57,339 nt of DNA from positions 1 through 57,339 of the forward strand of contig NZ_JFBL01000018.1 in assembly GCF_000597725.1 (NCBI RefSeq), given 5' to 3'. The notes beneath the pieces were generated by a model, which was not told the DNA's origin, searched no databases, and saw only the letters and a list, made by a program, of their open reading frames with translations. This stretch comes from Sulfurospirillum arcachonense DSM 9755. Lineage in GTDB: Bacteria; Campylobacterota; Campylobacteria; Campylobacterales; Sulfurospirillaceae. Below are positions 17,861 to 26,876 of this stretch, piece after piece (within the stretch, counting starts at the first letter, position 1; each line of letters opens with the position of its first letter). A program made the position numbers and the translations under genes.

Positions 17861-17884
17861 AAAAGCCCTTACTATAGGGCTTTT
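17861..17884 (+). terminator. Rho-independent terminator after the DUF945 gene
   Basis: AAAAGCCC (17861-17868) pairs with GGGCTTTT (17877-17884) around 8 bases. The A-run before and T-run after would let it work in both directions. Confidence 0.8.
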
Positions 17885-17952
17885 ATCTCTATTTATTAAT
17901 AATTAACCAAGAAGTGAGTACACTACTCTAATATTTACATGTAGGGATTTTT

Positions 17953-18873
17953 ATGTTAACAGACAAAATACGCTCTAAAGAGAGTGGCATACTCTTTTAT
18001 GGTCTAACACCACCAAAAGCAAAACATACAAAAGAAGAATTAGAAACAATAGCAGCTAAACATATTGAGCGGTTAAATAACTTAGATATAGATGGTCTTG
18101 TTTTATATGATATACAAGATGAATCTGATAGAACAGATATAGAACGACCTTTTCCTTTTATCAAAACACTTGATCCTTGTGATTACGCAAAAAATTATCT
18201 TGATGCTCCATTAAAATTTCCTATTGTTGTGTATAAAGCAGTTGGAAAGTACGACAAAGATGAATTTCGTTTATGGCTTCAAGAAAGAGTTGGAAAAAGA
18301 TTTCACACTGTATTCGTAGGAGCTGCTAGTAAAGATACTAAAGTTACTATTGGGATGAAAGAAGCCTATGACTTAAAAAAAGAGATAAGTCCTGATATAA
18401 CGCTTGGCGGTATAATGATCCCTGAGCGTCACATAGTGAAGCATGATGAGCATTTAAGAGTGTTCTCAAAGATAGATAACGGTTGTGAGTTTTTTGTCTC
18501 TCAGTGTGTTTATGACCTTATGGCTGCTAAAAAGTTTCTGGATGATTATGCGGCTTATGCAAAAGAACATAATAAACCATTGGTTCCTATTATCTTTACA
18601 ATAACCCCTTGTGGTTCAGCAAAAACTCTAGATTTTATGAAATGGCTTGGCATCAATATACCAACACACTTAGAAGAGAGATTGAAAAACTCTGAAGATA
18701 TTTTACATGATTCTGTAAAACTAAGCCGTGATATTTTTGAAATACTCTATTTTTATGGAAAAGGCAAAGGTATACCTGTAGGATGTAATGTTGAAAGTGT
18801 CGCTATAAGAAAAGCTGAGATTGAGGCTTCAATAGAGTTACTTCATGACATCCAAAAAATAATGGAAAGATAG
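17953..18873 (+). CDS. Methylenetetrahydrofolate-reductase-like protein
   Basis: The 306-residue protein fits the MetF/FAD-linked oxidoreductase TIM-barrel superfamily: an early SGILFYGLTPPKA, then LGGIMIPERHIVKHDEHLRV, then CEFFVSQCVYD, matching the GYPE.H and ITQ-YD landmarks of MetF. It is divergent enough that the substrate might not be methylene-THF. It ends 2 bases before the radical SAM gene, so the two are an operon. A TTACATGTAG near-palindrome lies just before its start. Confidence in the fold is fair, in the exact reaction low. Confidence 0.6.
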   Translation: MLTDKIRSKESGILFYGLTPPKAKHTKEELETIAAKHIERLNNLDIDGLVLYDIQDESDRTDIERPFPFIKTLDPCDYAKNYLDAPLKFPIVVYKAVGKYDKDEFRLWLQERVGKRFHTVFVGAASKDTKVTIGMKEAYDLKKEISPDITLGGIMIPERHIVKHDEHLRVFSKIDNGCEFFVSQCVYDLMAAKKFLDDYAAYAKEHNKPLVPIIFTITPCGSAKTLDFMKWLGINIPTHLEERLKNSEDILHDSVKLSRDIFEILYFYGKGKGIPVGCNVESVAIRKAEIEASIELLHDIQKIMER

Positions 18874-18875
18874 AT

Positions 18876-20387
18876 TTGAGTCAAATAGTTTTAAGTACCT
18901 TCAACGCAAGATACACGCACACGGCTCTAGGTTTAAGATACCTTTTTGCAAATCTCAAAGAACTTCAAGAAGTTGCAAAAATAAAAGAGTTTGTAATCAA
19001 TACCCAAGTAGCAGATGCGGTAGAGAGTGTATTGAGTGAAAACCCCAAAATAGTTGGGATTGGGGCTTATATTTGGAATGCCAATGAAGTAGGGGAGTTT
19101 ATAGAGATTCTTAAAAAAGTTGCTCCTGAAATTATCATCATAGTAGGTGGTCCTGAAGCTAGTTACTTTCCTCATAGAGTTGATTTTAGTGGAGCAGATT
19201 ATTTTATACAAGGTGAGGGTGATATAGCTTTTTATGAGCTTTGTAGAGCTATTTATGACGATAAAGCACCTACACAAAAGATTATCAAAGCTGATATGGT
19301 TGATTTAAATGCCATCAAACTTCCTTATGCTTATTATAGTGATGAAGATGTCGCTCATAGACAGTGTTACGTTGAAGCGAGTCGTGGTTGTCCTTATTCG
19401 TGTGAATTTTGTCTCTCATCACTTGATAAAAAAGTAAGAAACATTGAGCCTGAAAAATTTTTACAAGAGATGGAAACACTTTGGAATAGGGGTGTAAGAA
19501 GTTTTAAGTTTATAGATAGAACTTTTAATCAAGGAATTACTACAGCAAACAGGCTGATGGATTTTTTCCTTTCAAAAGAGCCTCCTTATTTTATACATTT
19601 TGAAGTTATCCCAGACAATTTTCCTGAATCTATCAAAGAGAGAATCAAAGAGTTTCCACCTTCATCACTACAATTAGAAGTCGGGATTCAGACACTTGAC
19701 CCAGTTATATCACAAAATATATATAGAAAACTCAACATAGAAAAAATAAGAAAAAATCTTCATTTTTTAGAAAATGAAACAAAAGCACATTTACATGTAG
19801 ACTTAATAGTAGGGCTTCCAGGAGAGAGTATTGAGCAGTTTGGTAAAAACCTTGATATGTTATATGGCATGACAAGATGCGAGATACAAATAGGCATTTT
19901 GAAAAAACTCTCAGGAACTACAATCAATAGACATGATGAAATCCATGGTATGGTCTATTCAGACAAACCTCCCTATGATATCTATCAAAACAATCTCATA
20001 CCATTTGATATGATGCAAAAAATGAAACGATTTGCAAGATTTTGGGATATGGTTTATAACAGTGGTAATTTTAAAAAGAGTGTTACGTACCTTTTTGCTG
20101 AGGGTAAAGTGTTTGATGGTTTTTTCGCTTTTTCTGAGTGGATATATGAACAAACAGAATCTACTTGGCAAATCTCACTCGATAGACTAGCAGGATTTGT
20201 GTTTAAATACATCACTGAAGTTTTACATGTAGATATAGAAGTAGCAAAAGAGACTATGATAGAAGACGTCATGGTAGTACGCGGAAGAAAACTTCCTAAA
20301 TTTTTACGTATAGAAATAGAAAACAAAAAAACAAGAAAAGAAGAGGCTAAGACCTTTAATAAACGTCAGCTAAAACACTCTACTTAA
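18876..20387 (+). CDS. B12-binding radical SAM protein with DUF4080-like C-terminus
   Basis: The 503-residue protein has an N-terminal cobalamin-binding domain (VLSTFNARYTHTALGLRYLF ... IIIIVGGPEASYFP). The radical SAM core follows, with the cluster motif CYVEASRGCPYSCEFC near 160-180, and then a DUF4080-type C-terminal domain. This architecture is found in methyltransferases and other radical enzymes of unknown substrate. It starts with TTG at 18876, 2 bases after the MetF-like gene. The pairing hints at one-carbon or methyl-transfer chemistry (inference). The last 4 bases overlap the convergent hydrolase gene. Confidence 0.85.
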   Translation: MSQIVLSTFNARYTHTALGLRYLFANLKELQEVAKIKEFVINTQVADAVESVLSENPKIVGIGAYIWNANEVGEFIEILKKVAPEIIIIVGGPEASYFPHRVDFSGADYFIQGEGDIAFYELCRAIYDDKAPTQKIIKADMVDLNAIKLPYAYYSDEDVAHRQCYVEASRGCPYSCEFCLSSLDKKVRNIEPEKFLQEMETLWNRGVRSFKFIDRTFNQGITTANRLMDFFLSKEPPYFIHFEVIPDNFPESIKERIKEFPPSSLQLEVGIQTLDPVISQNIYRKLNIEKIRKNLHFLENETKAHLHVDLIVGLPGESIEQFGKNLDMLYGMTRCEIQIGILKKLSGTTINRHDEIHGMVYSDKPPYDIYQNNLIPFDMMQKMKRFARFWDMVYNSGNFKKSVTYLFAEGKVFDGFFAFSEWIYEQTESTWQISLDRLAGFVFKYITEVLHVDIEVAKETMIEDVMVVRGRKLPKFLRIEIENKKTRKEEAKTFNKRQLKHST

Positions 20388-21088
20388 ATTTGAGTATGCA
20401 CCCATTTTTTAATCTCTAGAGCAAACTCTTGTGGTTTTTCTAAAGGTAACATATGTGCTGCACCTGGAAATTCAATAAATATAGCATTTTTTTTACGTTT
20501 TGACATGATATTCATCCATGATTTTTTGATAAGCACATCGTCGCTACTATAGCAAAAGGTCATAGGGTGGTGTAAATTTACAAGCCCCGTTATAATCGTT
20601 TCACGTTTTACAATAGCTTCTATTTGTTTTGTTAATGCAACTATACCAAGTTTTGCATACATCTCTTGCAATATATTGATTAGCTCTTTATTTTCATGAT
20701 TAATTGGGTCTAAAAGAATCCGTATTCTATCAATACCAAGTCCTCTAAAACCATTGTTATGGATATAATTTAATCCAGCTTCACGTTTTTGAATTTCTTC
20801 ATGAGAAAATGCTTTCGCACTGCTTGAAGCCAAAAAAAGTCTATCTATTTTCTCTGGATATTTGACAGAAAAATATGCAGCTAAATAGCCACCTAGAGAA
20901 AAGCCAAGCAAGTTAATCGGTTTATCAGGAAAAAATGCTAACAGTTCCTCTGCCATCTCACAAAAGTTGTTTTTTAAGGGAATAGGTACATGAATAAGTT
21001 CATAGTTTTCATCAAATAAAGGAATAATCTTAGACCAAAGTCTTTCATCACACATTGATCCAGGTAGGAGATATATTGTAGTTTTCAT
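20384..21088 (-). CDS. Alpha/beta hydrolase
   Basis: The 234-residue protein has an oxyanion strand YLLPGSMCDERLW, the nucleophile elbow LLGFSLGGYLAAY (Ser), a cap region, CYSSDDVLIK (acid) and PGAAHMLPLEKP (catalytic His). It is a small serine hydrolase, similar in layout to MenH/BioH-type esterases. The substrate is unknown. It stands alone, convergent with the radical SAM gene, and the 288-base gap upstream is shared with the lut promoter region. Confidence 0.82.
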   Translation of the reverse strand: MKTTIYLLPGSMCDERLWSKIIPLFDENYELIHVPIPLKNNFCEMAEELLAFFPDKPINLLGFSLGGYLAAYFSVKYPEKIDRLFLASSSAKAFSHEEIQKREAGLNYIHNNGFRGLGIDRIRILLDPINHENKELINILQEMYAKLGIVALTKQIEAIVKRETIITGLVNLHHPMTFCYSSDDVLIKKSWMNIMSKRKKNAIFIEFPGAAHMLPLEKPQEFALEIKKWVHTQI

Positions 21089-21376
21089 AAAGAAATAATA
21101 TCTAAAAATACTTTTAAAATTGTAAAATTGTATTTTAAATATTACTATTCTTTAAATAAGAAAGTTTTGCAGATTAATTATATAAAAATTAATTTAAAAA
21201 TAATTATATATTAAATTTAGTTAGACTTCAGTTTATGTGAAAATTACAGTCCATATTTTAGCGTTTAACTTACAAAAATTGGCATTTCATCATACACATT
21301 TCATGCAAAAATAATAGACTTATTAAATAATAATTTATCTATCAATATAGATTAAATGTAAAAGGAGAAATTAAGT

Positions 21377-21934
21377 ATGTTTGAATTATTTAAAACTCGC
21401 GCTGAAGCTTCTGGTAATACAGAAGTGAAACGTTTTGAAACAACATTAGAAGCACTTGATTTTATTAATGACTTCTTAAAAGAAGAGAATATTCAAGATG
21501 TAGCAGGCTCTTATGCAGTGTGGGCAGATGGTCCACTTTTAAAACAAATTGACACAAAAGTAATGGAGAAAAAATTTCCAGGGCTTAGTTTTAATGTTAC
21601 ACGTGAGTTAGCAAAAGGTGCTAGAGTTGGTATATCTCAATTAAAATGGGGGATTGCTGAACTAGGTAGTATGGCACAAGACTCTGCTGATGTAGAACAG
21701 CGTTTAGCCTCAGCACTATCTTGGATTCATGTCGCAATTCTTCCTACTACAAAAATTGTTGCTAATTTAGCTGATTTTATGAAAAAAATGCATCCAAAAG
21801 AGTATAAATATATGACCCTAATTACTGGAGCTAGTAAAACAGCAGATATTGAAAGAGTACTTGCTTTAGGTGTTCATGGGCCAGATAGGCTTGTGATTCT
21901 TTGTGTAGATGATTTAGAAGTAGAAGGAGCGTAA
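21377..21934 (+). CDS. lutC: Lactate utilization protein C (LUD domain)
   Basis: The 185-residue protein is a LUD (YkgG/LutC) domain protein: SYAVWADGPLLKQID, GISQLKWGIAELGSMAQDSA and GASKTADIERVLALGVHGP are the family landmarks. With LutA and LutB it forms the iron-sulfur L-lactate oxidation complex that yields pyruvate. It starts after AAAGGAG and is followed after 2 bases by the fused lutBA gene. Confidence 0.92.
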   Translation: MFELFKTRAEASGNTEVKRFETTLEALDFINDFLKEENIQDVAGSYAVWADGPLLKQIDTKVMEKKFPGLSFNVTRELAKGARVGISQLKWGIAELGSMAQDSADVEQRLASALSWIHVAILPTTKIVANLADFMKKMHPKEYKYMTLITGASKTADIERVLALGVHGPDRLVILCVDDLEVEGA

Positions 21935-21936
21935 TT

Positions 21937-24063
21937 ATGAAAATTGATATGCCAAAAAATGTAGATGAAGCTCTTGAGAGTACAAGTCTTTCTGGTATTC
22001 TTGATAGATGGGATTACCAAGGAACACGTGCAAAAGCGTTTGAAGGAGTAGACTTTCAAGCCTTAAGAACTAGAATAGCCAAAGTTAAAGGTGGTGTTGC
22101 AGATAATTTTGATGAAGTAGCAGAAACTTTCAAAAAAAATGCAGAAGCTAATGGTATTAAAGTTTTTCGTGCTAGTAGTGCAGAAGAAGCAAAAGAATAT
22201 ATTGCTAATCTCTGTAAAGAAAAAGAGGTTAAAAAGATTGTTAAATCTAAATCAATGGCAACAGAAGAGCTTCATCTTAATAAGCATTTAGAGCAATTTG
22301 GTATTCAATCAGATGAAACGGATTTAGGTGAGTGGATTTGTCAATTAGCACATCATACACCATCACACATGGTTATGCCTGCAATTCATCTTAATAAAGA
22401 AGAAATTTCTAGTCTTTTTTCTGATGAAATACAACAACCTTTAGACAATGATATTGATAAACTTGTTAAAGTTGCTCGTGAACAGATTCGTGAAAAGTTT
22501 TTTGAAGCAGATATGGGAATTTCAGGAGCTAATATTGCTATTGCTGAAACAGGCAGTATTGTGATTTGTACTAATGAAGGAAATGCACGTTTAGTTACTA
22601 GCCTTCCAAAAATTCATGTTGCACTTGTAGGACTTGAAAAACTTGTTCCAAATTATGAAGATGCAGAGCCTATTTTAACAGCTCTTCCTCGTAATGCTAC
22701 GGCTCAACTCTTAACTAGTTATGCTTCATTTATTTCAGCACCAACACTCAACGACGATGGTACAATGAAAGAAGTTCATGTTGTTTTAATGGATAATAAC
22801 CGTACAGCAATGGCAGAAGATCCTAAATTTAAAGAAGCACTTCAATGTATTCGCTGTGGTGGTTGTTTAAATGTTTGTCCAGTATTCCGTCTTGTCTCTG
22901 GTCATGTTTTTGGTGATATTTATACTGGTGGTATTGGAACTATTTTGACATCATGGTTTACAGATTTAAAATCAGCAGAAGAAATTCAAGCATTTTGTAT
23001 TGGCTGTGATAAGTGTAAAGAAATCTGTCCTGGTAATATTGATATTCCTGGTTTAATTCTTGAAATTAGGCGTAGAAAAGCAGCTAAAGAAGGAATTCCT
23101 GCTGTTTACAAAGGTGCTTTACAAGTAATCAATAACCGTAAGCTTTTTCACTCATTACTAAAAGTAGCTTCTGTTGGACAAAAACCATTTGCAAAAGATG
23201 GTTTTATTCGTCACCTTCCTTTCTTTTTATCTAATTTTACAGAACACAGAAGTTTGCCAACTGTAGCACCTGTAGCCTTCCGTGATCTTTTTAAAACTAT
23301 TAAGCAGCCTAAAAGTGATACAAAAGCTGCATTTTTTGCTGGATGTGCACTTGATTTTGTTTTTCCAAAAACAGGCGAAAATATTATTAAAGTACTAAAT
23401 AAGGGTGGGGTAGAAGTAACATTTCCAGAAGACCAATCTTGTTGTGGTATTCCTCATTGGGGAAGTGGTTCATTTGATATGGCAGCTAAATCAGCGGCAC
23501 ATAACTTAAAGTCTTTGTTAGAAGATGATCCTCAATATGTAGTAGTAGGATGTGCTAGTTGTACGACAGCACTTAAAAAAGAGTGGGTTGAAGTTCTTCA
23601 ATCTGAGGGTATGGATGATTTAATTCCACAAGCTAAGAAAGTTGCTGAAAGAACTTATATGTTTACAGAACTTGTAAATAAACTTGTAGAAGATAAAAAA
23701 CTTATACCAAAAGAAGGTGTAGATACTCATAAGCTTACTTACCATGATTCTTGTCATGCTAAACGTCATTGTGGAATTTCACAAGAACCTAGATCGGCTC
23801 TTAGTGCCGCTGGATATGAAATCAAAGATATGAAAGAGTGCGATACTTGCTGTGGTATGGGTGGAGCTTATACAATTAAACAGTCTGATGTATCTATGAA
23901 TATGCTTAAGAGAAAAATGGAAAATGTCCAAGAAACTGGAGCGGAATTTGTAAGTGCTGAGTGTCCTGGTTGTCTTATTCAACTTGGTGGAGGACTCGAT
24001 AAAACAGATTCAAATATGAAAGCAATGCACCCTGCTGATTTAATGATAGACAAATTCCAATAA
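21937..24063 (+). CDS. Fused LutB-LutA iron-sulfur lactate dehydrogenase subunit
   Basis: The 708-residue protein joins two normally separate subunits. Residues 1-295 are the LutB LUD domain (ADMGISGANIAIAETGSIVI). Two ferredoxin motifs follow, with Cys304/307/310/314 (CIRCGGCLNVC) and Cys354/357/360/364 (CIGCDKCKEIC). From about 460 the LutA part carries two CCG domains (SCCGIPHWGSG at 502, TCCGMGGAYTIK at 638). The CCG motifs bind non-cubane or [4Fe-4S] clusters in this family. With LutC it oxidises L-lactate, and electrons probably go to the quinone pool. The fusion is internally in frame with no sign of a sequencing artefact. Confidence 0.92.
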   Translation: MKIDMPKNVDEALESTSLSGILDRWDYQGTRAKAFEGVDFQALRTRIAKVKGGVADNFDEVAETFKKNAEANGIKVFRASSAEEAKEYIANLCKEKEVKKIVKSKSMATEELHLNKHLEQFGIQSDETDLGEWICQLAHHTPSHMVMPAIHLNKEEISSLFSDEIQQPLDNDIDKLVKVAREQIREKFFEADMGISGANIAIAETGSIVICTNEGNARLVTSLPKIHVALVGLEKLVPNYEDAEPILTALPRNATAQLLTSYASFISAPTLNDDGTMKEVHVVLMDNNRTAMAEDPKFKEALQCIRCGGCLNVCPVFRLVSGHVFGDIYTGGIGTILTSWFTDLKSAEEIQAFCIGCDKCKEICPGNIDIPGLILEIRRRKAAKEGIPAVYKGALQVINNRKLFHSLLKVASVGQKPFAKDGFIRHLPFFLSNFTEHRSLPTVAPVAFRDLFKTIKQPKSDTKAAFFAGCALDFVFPKTGENIIKVLNKGGVEVTFPEDQSCCGIPHWGSGSFDMAAKSAAHNLKSLLEDDPQYVVVGCASCTTALKKEWVEVLQSEGMDDLIPQAKKVAERTYMFTELVNKLVEDKKLIPKEGVDTHKLTYHDSCHAKRHCGISQEPRSALSAAGYEIKDMKECDTCCGMGGAYTIKQSDVSMNMLKRKMENVQETGAEFVSAECPGCLIQLGGGLDKTDSNMKAMHPADLMIDKFQ

Positions 24064-24078
24064 AAATATTTTTAACTA

Positions 24079-24105
24079 TTCCCTAGCTCTAATCTAGCTA
24101 GGGAA
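24079..24105 (+). terminator. Stem-loop after lutBA
   Basis: TTCCCTAGCT (24079-24088) and AGCTAGGGAA (24096-24105) form a 10-bp stem with a 7-base loop, 16 bases after the stop. The TTACATGTAA palindrome follows at 24110-24119. Confidence 0.7.
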
Positions 24106-24117
24106 AGCTTTACATGT

Positions 24118-24148
24118 AAAGGATTTTAATGAAGTAAAATCCTTTTTT
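24118..24148. terminator. Bidirectional terminator between lutBA and the DDAH-like gene
   Basis: AAAGGATTTTA (24118-24128) and TAAAATCCTTT (24135-24145) pair perfectly around 6 bases, with Ts on the right. It sits between convergent genes and the left arm overlaps the end of TTACATGTAA. Confidence 0.75.
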
Positions 24149-24911
24149 ATATATTAAAAGGAACACTCATACATGTAAGTCCAGCTTCTGCTTTAACAAA
24201 CTCTGTAATGTCTGTTATTTTTACTGTATATCCTAATGATTTTACTATCTCTATTGTTTTTGGAAAAGCTTCATTCATACAAATGCTTTCATTAATTTTT
24301 AAGATATTTGCACCAAAAGGTTCTTCTTTTGGGACTATAATTTGTTTAAATCCTTGAAATACACTACTATCTACCCATTCAGGGTTAATGAGCAAAGTTG
24401 CATCATCAAGTGCAGTACAACCAGTTTTTAGGTGTAAACAGCCAGATACTTTTACCAAAGTTACTTCATAACCATAAGGAGCAATAATTTCTCTTAACGC
24501 TCTAATTCCTTGGGAATTTGTTCTTGCTGATTTTCCAACAAAAATTTGTTTTCCAATTTTGAGAACATCACCACCTTCAATCTTTGCAGGTAATTCAATA
24601 CTTTTTATTTCACGGTAATTAGCAAATACTTTTTCCAGCGTAGCTCTCTCTTTTCGTCTCGATTCTACACCCATAGAACATAGTACTGCTACTTCATCAA
24701 ACACTATAATAGGGTCTTCAACAAAAACACTATCTGCTAAGTCCATATTTTCATCAAGAGTGATTACTTTTGCACCACACTCTTGAAGCATTGAACAATA
24801 ACTTTTGTGTTCTTTTTGTGCTTTTTTTATATCAATTGGATTACTTTGTAAAAAAGTTAGTTCACATTTTTCTAAAGAAGAAGAGGGAAGATGTGTAATT
24901 ATATTTAACAT
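24147..24911 (-). CDS. Dimethylarginine dimethylaminohydrolase-like amidinohydrolase
   Basis: The 254-residue protein aligns by landmarks to bacterial DDAH: ADSVFVEDPIIVF, Glu112 in KIEGGDVLKIG, His160 in GCLHLKTGCT and catalytic Cys247 in AGLTCMSVPF. Length and the positions of the three catalytic residues nearly match the Pseudomonas enzyme (254 residues). The family hydrolyses methylated arginines to citrulline plus methylamines, and a few members act on other guanidines. It is the last gene on the suf strand, 46 bases after sufT, and may be read through from that operon. Confidence 0.85.
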   Translation of the reverse strand: MLNIITHLPSSSLEKCELTFLQSNPIDIKKAQKEHKSYCSMLQECGAKVITLDENMDLADSVFVEDPIIVFDEVAVLCSMGVESRRKERATLEKVFANYREIKSIELPAKIEGGDVLKIGKQIFVGKSARTNSQGIRALREIIAPYGYEVTLVKVSGCLHLKTGCTALDDATLLINPEWVDSSVFQGFKQIIVPKEEPFGANILKINESICMNEAFPKTIEIVKSLGYTVKITDITEFVKAEAGLTCMSVPFNI

Positions 24912-24957
24912 AAAATTTCCTTTTATTTTTATTGGAAGTATTATGCCTAGTTATTTC

Positions 24958-25281
24958 TTACATCATTGCCATTTGTATCCTCGCATCTTCACTCATCATA
25001 GACTCATTCCATGGTGGCTCAAAAGTAAGTTCTACGTACACGTTATCTAGTTCAGGAATAGTTCCTATCACTTCATACACTCTATTGACTAGATGTTCTG
25101 AAACGGGACAACCAGGAGAAGTGAGTGTCATAGTAATCTGACATGCTATTTTACCATCACTCTCTTCACCAAAATCTATATTATAAAACAATCCCATATC
25201 GTACAAATTTAGTGGTAGCTCAGGATCATAAACCTTTTTAAGTTCTTCTATTACTTTATCATTCAATTTTTCTTTATTCAT
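24958..25281 (-). CDS. sufT: SufT/MIP18-family Fe-S assembly protein (DUF59)
   Basis: The 107-residue protein has the DUF59 pattern: VYDPELPLNLYDMGLFYNID, then LTSPGCPVSEHLVNRVYEVI with the reactive Cys, then VELTFEPPWNESMMS. SufT helps mature Fe-S proteins when iron-sulfur demand is high. It directly follows sufE with no gap, as the last canonical gene of the suf operon. Confidence 0.9.
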   Translation of the reverse strand: MNKEKLNDKVIEELKKVYDPELPLNLYDMGLFYNIDFGEESDGKIACQITMTLTSPGCPVSEHLVNRVYEVIGTIPELDNVYVELTFEPPWNESMMSEDARIQMAMM

Positions 25282-25689
25282 TTATAACTCCTCTTTTGCA
25301 CGTGCATATATTGCATTTAACATCGAAGTAAAACCATTTTGTCTTACTGGCGAGATAATTTCGTCTAAATTTAAAATTTTTAATTTTTCTCTATCAAAGT
25401 CTAATATCTCTTGAGGTGTGTGGTTTGAGTAGATTTGAGCCAATATAAAAGCAAGCCCTTTGACTATAACCGTATCACCATCGGTATCAAAAAAGAGTTT
25501 ATCATCCACTTTTCGCACAACAAACCAAACAGAAGATTGACAACCTTTGATTTTATTTGTTTCATTTTTATCTGCTTCATTTAAAGTGACTGATTTTTTA
25601 CCTAAATCGATGATATATTCGTATTTGTCCATATCATCATCAAAAAGTTCAAAATCTTCTTTATAGTTATATACTGTTTCTTCCATCAT
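25282..25689 (-). CDS. sufE: SufE-like sulfur acceptor protein
   Basis: The 135-residue protein has the SufE active-site loop IKGCQSSVWFVV with Cys50, and DFDREKLKILNLDEIISPVR in the C-terminal half. It takes persulfide from SufS and passes it to SufB. The start overlaps the sufS stop by one base (TAATG) and the next gene is immediately adjacent, so translation is probably coupled. Confidence 0.92.
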   Translation of the reverse strand: MMEETVYNYKEDFELFDDDMDKYEYIIDLGKKSVTLNEADKNETNKIKGCQSSVWFVVRKVDDKLFFDTDGDTVIVKGLAFILAQIYSNHTPQEILDFDREKLKILNLDEIISPVRQNGFTSMLNAIYARAKEEL

Positions 25690-26876
25690 TAAGCCTTTAT
25701 CATCTCAATGCTTCGTTTTAAAGCTGCAAAAAATACTGCTACGTCTTTTACTGTATTGTAAACTCCAAAGCTAATACGCACAGTCCCTTCAACCCCTAAA
25801 GATTGCATGGTAGGTTGTACACAATGATGTCCAACTCTAACTTGAACTTTTTGTTTATCAAGTAAAATTCCCAAATCTTGATGGTGAATCCCTTGTATAT
25901 TAAAACTGATATTTCCAGTAGCATTTAGGGTGTCACCATAGGTGATTACATCCTTTACATGTAAAAGATTTTCATAGGCATAATCAATCAACTCTTTTTC
26001 ATGTTTTTGTATAAAATCAAATCCAATAGTATCTATATACTCTAATGCCTTAGCAAAGCCAATTGCTCCTGCAATATGTTGTGTTCCTGCTTCGTACATG
26101 TAAGGAATTGGCATAAACAAAGTATTTTTATATGTTACTTCTTTTATAGCACCCCCTCCACCTTGAAATGCTTTGCATAACTCGTGTAAATCTTTTTTGA
26201 TATACAGTGCACCAATACCAGTAGGACCATAAAGTTTATGCGCTGAGATTACTAAAAAATCAGCGTCCAAATCTTGCACATCTACTTTTGTATGAACAGC
26301 ACTTTGAGCAGCATCAACTAAAACTTTACATCCATATTGGTGTGCAAGTTCTGTCATCTCTTTTATAGGCAAAGTGATACCAAAGGCATTTGATGTTTGA
26401 GTGAGTGTAACAAAACTTTTTGGGTACTTTTTTAATAGACTCTTAAAATGTTCCAAATCAACACTCAAATCCTCTTTAGAATCTATTACATGTAAGGCTT
26501 TTTCTGTGATTTGCCAAGGTATTATGTTTGAATGGTGTTCTAATCCTGAAATAATTACATGTTCAAAATTATCTTTTACAAAACCATACGCTACTAAGTT
26601 TATACTACTTGTAGCACCACTTGTAAAAACGATTTCATCTTTCTTTTTAGCATTCAAAAAATCTGCAACTTTTTGCCTTGCATCTTCATACTCTTTCGTT
26701 GCATGGTTTCCTAAACCGTGAGCAGCTCTGTGTATGTTTGCACAATATTTTGTATAGTAGTCATGCATAACATCAAGAACTACTTGCGGTTTTTGTGCTG
26801 TTGCTCCACTATCTAAATAAATAAGCTTATTATCTTTGAAAAAAGGAAAATCATCTCTAATCTCATTGATACTCAT
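25689..26876 (-). CDS. sufS: Cysteine desulfurase SufS
   Basis: This is a 395-residue PLP enzyme of group II. The PLP lysine is Lys214 (SAHKLYGPTGIGALY) and the persulfide-forming Cys352 lies in RVGHHCVQP, as in SufS/CsdA. HRAAHGLGNHAT is the conserved N-terminal block. It releases sulfur from L-cysteine for the SufBCD scaffold. It overlaps sufD by 14 bases. Two TTACATGTAA copies (25955-25964, 26486-26495) are embedded in the coding sequence. Confidence 0.96.
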   Translation of the reverse strand: MSINEIRDDFPFFKDNKLIYLDSGATAQKPQVVLDVMHDYYTKYCANIHRAAHGLGNHATKEYEDARQKVADFLNAKKKDEIVFTSGATSSINLVAYGFVKDNFEHVIISGLEHHSNIIPWQITEKALHVIDSKEDLSVDLEHFKSLLKKYPKSFVTLTQTSNAFGITLPIKEMTELAHQYGCKVLVDAAQSAVHTKVDVQDLDADFLVISAHKLYGPTGIGALYIKKDLHELCKAFQGGGGAIKEVTYKNTLFMPIPYMYEAGTQHIAGAIGFAKALEYIDTIGFDFIQKHEKELIDYAYENLLHVKDVITYGDTLNATGNISFNIQGIHHQDLGILLDKQKVQVRVGHHCVQPTMQSLGVEGTVRISFGVYNTVKDVAVFFAALKRSIEMIKA

